8,245 nt of DNA from positions 1 through 8,245 of the forward strand of contig RXIE01000154.1 of NCBI GenBank assembly GCA_004212135.1, given 5' to 3'. This document shows, piece after piece, positions 5,810 to 8,245 of this stretch. The stretch comes from Candidatus Methanophagales archaeon ANME-1-THS. GTDB lineage: Archaea; Halobacteriota; Syntropharchaeia; Alkanophagales; Methanospirareceae. The translations under genes were made by a program, and so were the position numbers. Every line of letters starts with the position of its first letter. Position 1 is the first letter of the stretch. The notes below the pieces were generated by a model. That model was not told the DNA's origin. It did not search any database and worked only from the letters and a program-made list of their open reading frames with translations.

Positions 5810-6328
5810 ATGTCTTATTATATAGAAGCGGTCTCCAAACTTGAGAGAAGAATAAGAATCACAAAAAGATATCGGGAGTATATAGTCGCCAAGCACGAAT
5901 CGGTAGAGTTCTTAGAAGAGGAGGTGAGAAGAACATTGATAAATCCGGAAACGGTGAGAATGAGCAAAGAAGACCCTGATGTTTATCTTTATTATTCGAG
6001 ATATGGAAACAATTATCTATGCGTGGTTTGTAAACATCTTAATAAAGAGGGGGAGAAGGGTACTATGAAGATGAAGCCCATAAGGATAATATATGATGAA
6101 AAGGGAAATACCCTTTATGTGCGATTCAGTGATAAAAAGGAAGCTTACTGCACAGAGAGCGATGTAGATAAAGAGGTCATCTTTTCAAAAGCAGAGGATG
6201 GAAGTGTAATTGGCTTTGAAGTTCTCAATTATCTCTCGAAAGGTGTTGAAATAGGAGATGCTATCCCAGTTGAAACGAAAATTGTTAAAGAATCTCCTTT
6301 TGAACCCGAGGATGGAGTTAAAGTATGA
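5810..6328 (+). CDS. Toxin-like small domain fused in frame to DUF2283
   Basis: The 172-residue protein has two parts. Residues 1-79 (YYIEAVSKLERRIRITKRYR, then AKHESVEFLEEEVRRTLINP and DPDVYLYYSRYG) resemble a small family I know as stand-alone proteins, often grouped with RelE/barnase-like (PBECR-type) nuclease toxins. That assignment is tentative. Residues 86-152 (KPIRIIYDEKGNTLYVRFSD ... DGSVIGFEVLNYLSKG) fit DUF2283, a small domain commonly encoded right after such toxin-like genes. The junction CVVCKHLN-KEGEKGT-MKMKP lacks the final strand expected of the first domain (a segment like FIITAYLTD), so the fusion may come from an internal deletion that also removed the first gene's stop. 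M86 is an ATG at 6065 preceded by GAGGGGGAG (6047-6055), so DUF2283 may also be made alone. The stop overlaps the next start as ATGA. Confidence 0.75.
   Translation: MSYYIEAVSKLERRIRITKRYREYIVAKHESVEFLEEEVRRTLINPETVRMSKEDPDVYLYYSRYGNNYLCVVCKHLNKEGEKGTMKMKPIRIIYDEKGNTLYVRFSDKKEAYCTESDVDKEVIFSKAEDGSVIGFEVLNYLSKGVEIGDAIPVETKIVKESPFEPEDGVKV
6047..6067 (+). promoter_or_regulatory. Internal ribosome binding site and start codon for a separate DUF2283 product
   Basis: GAGGGGGAG (6047-6055) sits nine bases before an in-frame ATG (6065-6067) inside the larger frame, exactly where a DUF2283 domain begins. Initiation here would yield an 87-residue protein ending at 6328. It is probably the original start of a once separate downstream gene. 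Confidence 0.5.
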
Positions 6329-6468
6329 AGTGGGTTAGAAGAAAGAACAGAAAAAATTTTGAAGAAATGAAAAAGAGCTCAAGCTTAATGGTGTTGGCAG
6401 TTTTAACCACCATAGTGGTGGTCGTAAGCAACGTGGCGATGCACGGGTATAGCGGAACAGATGGATAG
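6325..6468 (+). CDS. Short hydrophobic ORF, likely leader remnant of a secreted protein
   Basis: A 47-codon frame starts with an ATG that overlaps the previous stop (ATGA). It encodes a basic start MKWVRRKNRKNFEEMKKSSS, a hydrophobic segment LMVLAVLTTIVVVVSNVAM and a short tail HGYSGTDG, followed by TAG. It looks like a signal peptide or a single membrane helix. The start is shared with the truncated surface-protein gene at 5577-5599 (23 identical bases). The 3' part (6421-6461) matches 7918-7958 at 36 of 41 bases. The stop lies within the Shine-Dalgarno of the next gene, so translational coupling is likely whether or not the peptide has a function. It is too short to be a complete secreted protein. 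A real small membrane protein remains possible. Confidence 0.5.
   Translation: MKWVRRKNRKNFEEMKKSSSLMVLAVLTTIVVVVSNVAMHGYSGTDG
6421..6461 (+). repeat. 41-base diverged direct repeat, first copy (second at 7918-7958)
   Basis: The stretch coding SNVAMHGYSGT matches the one coding SSVAMYGYSRT at 36 of 41 bases, hand-aligned. The sequences before and after differ. It marks common ancestry of the leader-like frames starting at 6325 and 7864. Confidence 0.75.
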
Positions 6469-6473
6469 GAGGT
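6466..6473 (+). promoter_or_regulatory. Ribosome binding site of the first PaREP1 gene
   Basis: TAGGAGGT ends ten bases before the ATG at 6483 and fixes that start. The TAG is at the same time the stop codon of the preceding short hydrophobic frame. Confidence 0.75.
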
Positions 6474-6482
6474 TCAGTAATT

Positions 6483-6971
6483 ATGGTAACTGTTTCTATC
6501 ATCTTACCGCAAAAGTTTGGGAAGAAGCTGAGGGAGAAGGCAGAGGAGGCTGGATACTTACCTGAGGAGTTGGCTTTTGAGTTTCTATGTAAGAGTCTAA
6601 ATGAGGAGTTAGACCCAGAGGAGCTGGTGGAACATTACCAATCTTTAAGCGATAAGTACCTTAGAGAGGCAAAGGAATTAATGAAAAAAGGAGATATCGT
6701 TCAAGCGTCTGAGAAGTTTTGGGGCGCATCTGCGCTTGCAGTGAAGAGGATTGGGGCAAAAAGGGGATTGAAACTGGAGAAACATGGAAGTTTATGGGCA
6801 TTTGTAGATACACTTGCAAAGGAGAATAGGGACAAAGAGATCGTTATATCTTTTCATGTAGCAAATGGCTTGCATAAAAACTTCTTTGAGAATGAAATGC
6901 CCAAAGAGGCAGTGGAGGTATCAGCAGAAGATATTGAGAAGTTAATTGATAAGTTGAGGAGAATTTCATGA
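6483..6971 (+). CDS. PaREP1-family protein with N-terminal ribbon-helix-helix-like segment (copy 1)
   Basis: A 162-residue cytoplasmic protein. The first 40 residues (VSIILPQKFGKKLREKAEEA, then LPEELAFEFL) have the strand-helix-helix layout of ribbon-helix-helix DNA-binding domains. The rest fits the PaREP1 family, named from repeated paralogues in Pyrobaculum. Its features here are a helix ending KKGDIVQASEKFWGASALAV (68-87), H101 in EKHGSLWAF, and the family-like LHKNFFENEM (130-139). PaREP1 is thought to have a HEPN-like helical fold, but a HEPN R-x(4-6)-H catalytic motif is not evident here. The function is unknown; context with toxin-antitoxin-like genes suggests regulation or defence. 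It is about 65% identical (105 of 162 positions, hand count) to the copy that follows. Its stop overlaps an ATG (ATGA at 6968-6971) opening the next leader remnant. Confidence 0.85.
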   Translation: MVTVSIILPQKFGKKLREKAEEAGYLPEELAFEFLCKSLNEELDPEELVEHYQSLSDKYLREAKELMKKGDIVQASEKFWGASALAVKRIGAKRGLKLEKHGSLWAFVDTLAKENRDKEIVISFHVANGLHKNFFENEMPKEAVEVSAEDIEKLIDKLRRIS

Positions 6972-7143
6972 TGAAAGGAATGAAAGGAGATAAGAAAAGT
7001 CTCTTGTTTGGAGTTTGCGTAGCCTTTGTGCTACTTTTGGCTTTCTTGGTGTAGCATCAGCATCCACTATCTACGTGCCTGATGACTATCTGAAGATTCA
7101 ATGGGCGGTGGATGCAGCATCCGTTAGTAGTACAATAATCGTT
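6968..7143 (+). pseudogene. Frameshifted 5' end of a second secreted beta-helix-type protein
   Basis: From the ATG overlapping the previous stop, the frame reads MMKGMKGDKKSLLFGVCVAF, then VLLLAFLV and TAG. Shifting frame at 7048-7049 continues it perfectly: GVASASTIYVPDDYLKIQWA, then VDAASVSSTIIV. One G missing from a former GGG explains the break. The piece is a signal peptide with an A-S-A cleavage region plus the same mature start as the fragment ending at 5760. DNA at 7069-7110 matches 5689-5730 at 35 of 42 bases. The body of the beta-helix protein is missing, and similarity fades into the next gene's leader. The second frame stays open into the next gene, which makes that gene look longer than it is. 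Confidence 0.7.
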
Positions 7144-7148
7144 ATGTA

Positions 7149-7184
7149 TTTATATCATTATAATAAAGCTATAACTAAGAGGTG
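7149..7184 (+). promoter_or_regulatory. Candidate promoter and ribosome binding site of the second PaREP1 gene
   Basis: TTTATAT at 7149-7155 could be a TATA box with a start site near 7176-7180. AAGAGGTG (7177-7184) is a Shine-Dalgarno ending seven bases before the ATG at 7192. This pair supports 7192 as the true start rather than any upstream codon. Confidence 0.5.
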
Positions 7185-7191
7185 TATAATC

Positions 7192-7680
7192 ATGGAAGTT
7201 ACTTCTGTTATCTTGCCACAAAAGCTTGGGTTGAAGCTAAGAGAAAAGGCAAAAGAAACGGATTCACTACCTGAAGAGTTGGGTGTTGAGCTGATACTTA
7301 AGGGATTGAACGAGGAACTGGATCCCGAAGGGCTTGTAGAACATTACCGATTATTGAGTGAGAAGTATCTTGAGGAAGCGAAAGAAATATTGAAGAAAGG
7401 GGATTTGGTGCAGGTGTCGGAGAAGTTTTGGGGTGCAACTGCATTAACAATAAAGATGTTGGCAGCAAAGAAAGGTTTGAAGTTGGAGGAGCATGGTAGT
7501 CTGTGGGCTTTTGTAACTACGCTCTCGAGAATGAGTAGAGATGAAGAACTCGTCAGATTCTTCGGTGAGGTAAATGTCTTGCATCGTAACTTCTATGAGA
7601 ACGAAATGGATAAAGATGCGGTAGAAATTATAGCAAGAGATGCAGAGAAGTTAATAGAAAAATTGAAGAAAATTTCGTGA
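7192..7680 (+). CDS. PaREP1-family protein with N-terminal ribbon-helix-helix-like segment (copy 2)
   Basis: Starting at 7192 gives 162 residues, the same length as copy 1, and aligns with it from the first residue without gaps. The open frame extends upstream to 7015, but that part encodes the remains of a secreted protein (IYVPDDYLKIQWAV) in the shifted frame and is not part of this gene. The strand-helix-helix start (VILPQKLGLKLREKAKE), the KKGDLVQVSEKFWGATAL block (68-85), EEHGSLWAF and LHRNFYENEM (130-139) are all kept. Differences between copies are mostly conservative substitutions with no frame damage, so both seem to be under selection. Function is unknown, as for copy 1. It has its own ribosome binding site and perhaps its own promoter. 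It is the last gene before a 183-base gap. Confidence 0.85.
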   Translation: MEVTSVILPQKLGLKLREKAKETDSLPEELGVELILKGLNEELDPEGLVEHYRLLSEKYLEEAKEILKKGDLVQVSEKFWGATALTIKMLAAKKGLKLEEHGSLWAFVTTLSRMSRDEELVRFFGEVNVLHRNFYENEMDKDAVEIIARDAEKLIEKLKKIS

Positions 7681-7778
7681 TGTTGATAAAATATTTGCCT
7701 ATGATGCTTGGAAGGTACAAGTAAGCTCTCTTTCTAAGGATTGCACTTAGAATGAGGAAAAATGGGAGGAAGTTATAC

Positions 7779-7857
7779 TTTATATACAATAAAAAATAAC
7801 CGAAAAAATTTATAAAGGCACATTCAAATGTTAAAGGTGGCATCTTAAAGAAGGTGG
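7779..7857 (+). promoter_or_regulatory. Archaeal promoter and ribosome binding site before the 66-residue leader-like ORF
   Basis: TTTATAAA (7809-7816) is a strong TATA box preceded by the purine-rich BRE-like CGAAAAAA (7801-7808), so transcription should begin near 7836-7840. A second TATA-like TTTATATA lies at 7779-7786. AAGGTGG (7851-7857) is a good Shine-Dalgarno six bases before the ATG at 7864. The likely transcript continues into the AbrB-type gene. Nothing else was recognised between 7681 and 7778. Confidence 0.65.
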
Positions 7858-7863
7858 ATAAAG

Positions 7864-8064
7864 ATGAGGGATAAAATCGCTTGGAAAATATTGGTACTCT
7901 CAATTGCCCTGGTGCTTGTCGCAAGCAGCGTAGCGATGTACGGGTATAGCAGAACAGAAGCGGAAAAAGGGATGAGCAAAGGCAGTGGAAAAGGTGTCAT
8001 CTCACTTGTGCCACCTTCTTTCATCTCAACTGCGAGAGCGGCAGGTGGTGAACTGCATAGGTGA
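7864..8064 (+). CDS. Signal-peptide-bearing short ORF, probably truncated secreted protein
   Basis: The 66-codon frame encodes a basic start (MRDKIAWK), a hydrophobic core (ILVLSIALVLVASSVAM) and the segment YGYSRTEAEKGMSKGSGKGV, then ISLVPPSFISTARAAGGELH. The first half is a good signal peptide or membrane anchor. The VAM-YGYS segment and its DNA resemble the 47-codon frame ending at 6468. It is far shorter than usual archaeal secreted proteins and ends just where a mature domain would be expected, so truncation is likely. Its promoter and ribosome binding site are intact. The next gene starts four bases after its stop, so it may now serve mainly to bring transcription and translation to the AbrB-type gene. 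A genuine small secreted or membrane protein cannot be excluded. Confidence 0.55.
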   Translation: MRDKIAWKILVLSIALVLVASSVAMYGYSRTEAEKGMSKGSGKGVISLVPPSFISTARAAGGELHR

Positions 8065-8068
8065 TGAT

Positions 8069-8245
8069 ATGACAATAACAATGGATGAAAAAGGAATGAT
8101 AAAAATTCCAGATAAGATAAGAGAGGAGTTATGCCTGAAAGCAGGGGAAATATTCGAGATTAAGACCGAAGGAAAAAAGATAACTCTTTTACCTTCTATC
8201 AAACCTGAAGATTTTATCGAAAGGATGGAAGGTAAGCTAAAAAGC
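8069..8245 (+). CDS. AbrB/SpoVT-type DNA-binding protein, probable antitoxin (3' end outside window)
   Basis: The frame is open to the window end and gives 59 residues. MDEKGMIKIPDKIREELCLK, then AGEIFEIKTEGKKITLLPS is the swapped-hairpin AbrB/SpoVT fold (a G-x-I-x-I-P-x-x-I-R motif), which dimerises to bind DNA. In archaea, proteins of this length and type are mostly VapB-like antitoxins that precede a PIN-domain VapC ribonuclease and repress their own operon. The tail IKPEDFIERMEGKLKS would be the toxin-binding part. The ATG at 8069 follows AGGTGA (8059-8064) closely and lies four bases after the preceding stop, indicating an operon with the upstream short leader-like gene. No toxin gene can be seen because the window ends. 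Confidence 0.85.
   Translation, partial: MTITMDEKGMIKIPDKIREELCLKAGEIFEIKTEGKKITLLPSIKPEDFIERMEGKLKS

Noticed and set aside
6466..6480. TAG at 6466 read through as pyrrolysine
   Set aside because: Reading on reaches TAA after three more codons, and the TAG is part of the Shine-Dalgarno of the next gene, so nothing is gained by readthrough.
7015..7191. 59-codon N-terminal extension of the second PaREP1 gene
   Set aside because: It starts at a non-ATG codon, encodes a piece of a secreted protein in a shifted frame, and the ATG at 7192 has a ribosome binding site and matches the length of the paralogue.
5223..8064. CRISPR array or insertion sequence as the source of the repeats
   Set aside because: The repeats are coding leader segments at irregular distances. 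No regular spacers, no terminal inverted repeats with target duplications and no transposase were found.

Overview
The window looks archaeal. It opens with the C-terminus of a group II chaperonin (thermosome) subunit. T-rich tracts follow genes, several genes have TATA-box promoters, and the accessory half carries PaREP1, DUF2283 and AbrB-type genes beside broken secreted-protein genes. The surface-protein motifs (IYVPDDY...IQWAV and an NKTYNYT...DWI type) recall, from memory, methanogen-related Euryarchaeota such as ANME-1/Methanophagales or Methanosarcina relatives. That placement is an inference and was not checked by search.

Left part (1-4728): mostly ordinary genes with long frames and moderate GC. 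The thermosome tail is followed by a full-length bacterial-type DnaK (Hsp70) of 634 residues. Next are a small charged helical protein of 88 residues and a 5'-truncated, frameshifted fragment of a surface protein. A 580-residue SWIM zinc-finger protein with a helical-repeat C-terminus closes this part. No grpE or dnaJ is visible beside dnaK.

Right part (4729-8245): AT-richer accessory DNA. It begins with a small retropepsin-like aspartic protease. Then come five short signal-peptide or hydrophobic N-terminal fragments of secreted proteins, at about 5264, 5557-5760, 6325, 6968 and 7864. Most are broken. Four of the five lie directly before a small accessory gene: a toxin-like domain fused to DUF2283, two tandem PaREP1 paralogues of 162 residues, and an AbrB-type antitoxin cut by the window end. 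The fragments share pieces in different combinations: one leader start occurs twice, one IYVPDDY block twice and one VAM-GYS block twice. This suggests duplication and recombination followed by decay.

Working together: the left part is a protein-folding pair plus unrelated genes. The right part looks like a turnover zone in which toxin-antitoxin-like genes sit behind decayed secreted-protein 5' ends. Two ATGA overlaps and several short gaps make translational coupling between fragment and following gene possible. The best candidates for something undescribed are this fragment-plus-cargo layout and the toxin-like/DUF2283 fusion with an internal ribosome binding site.
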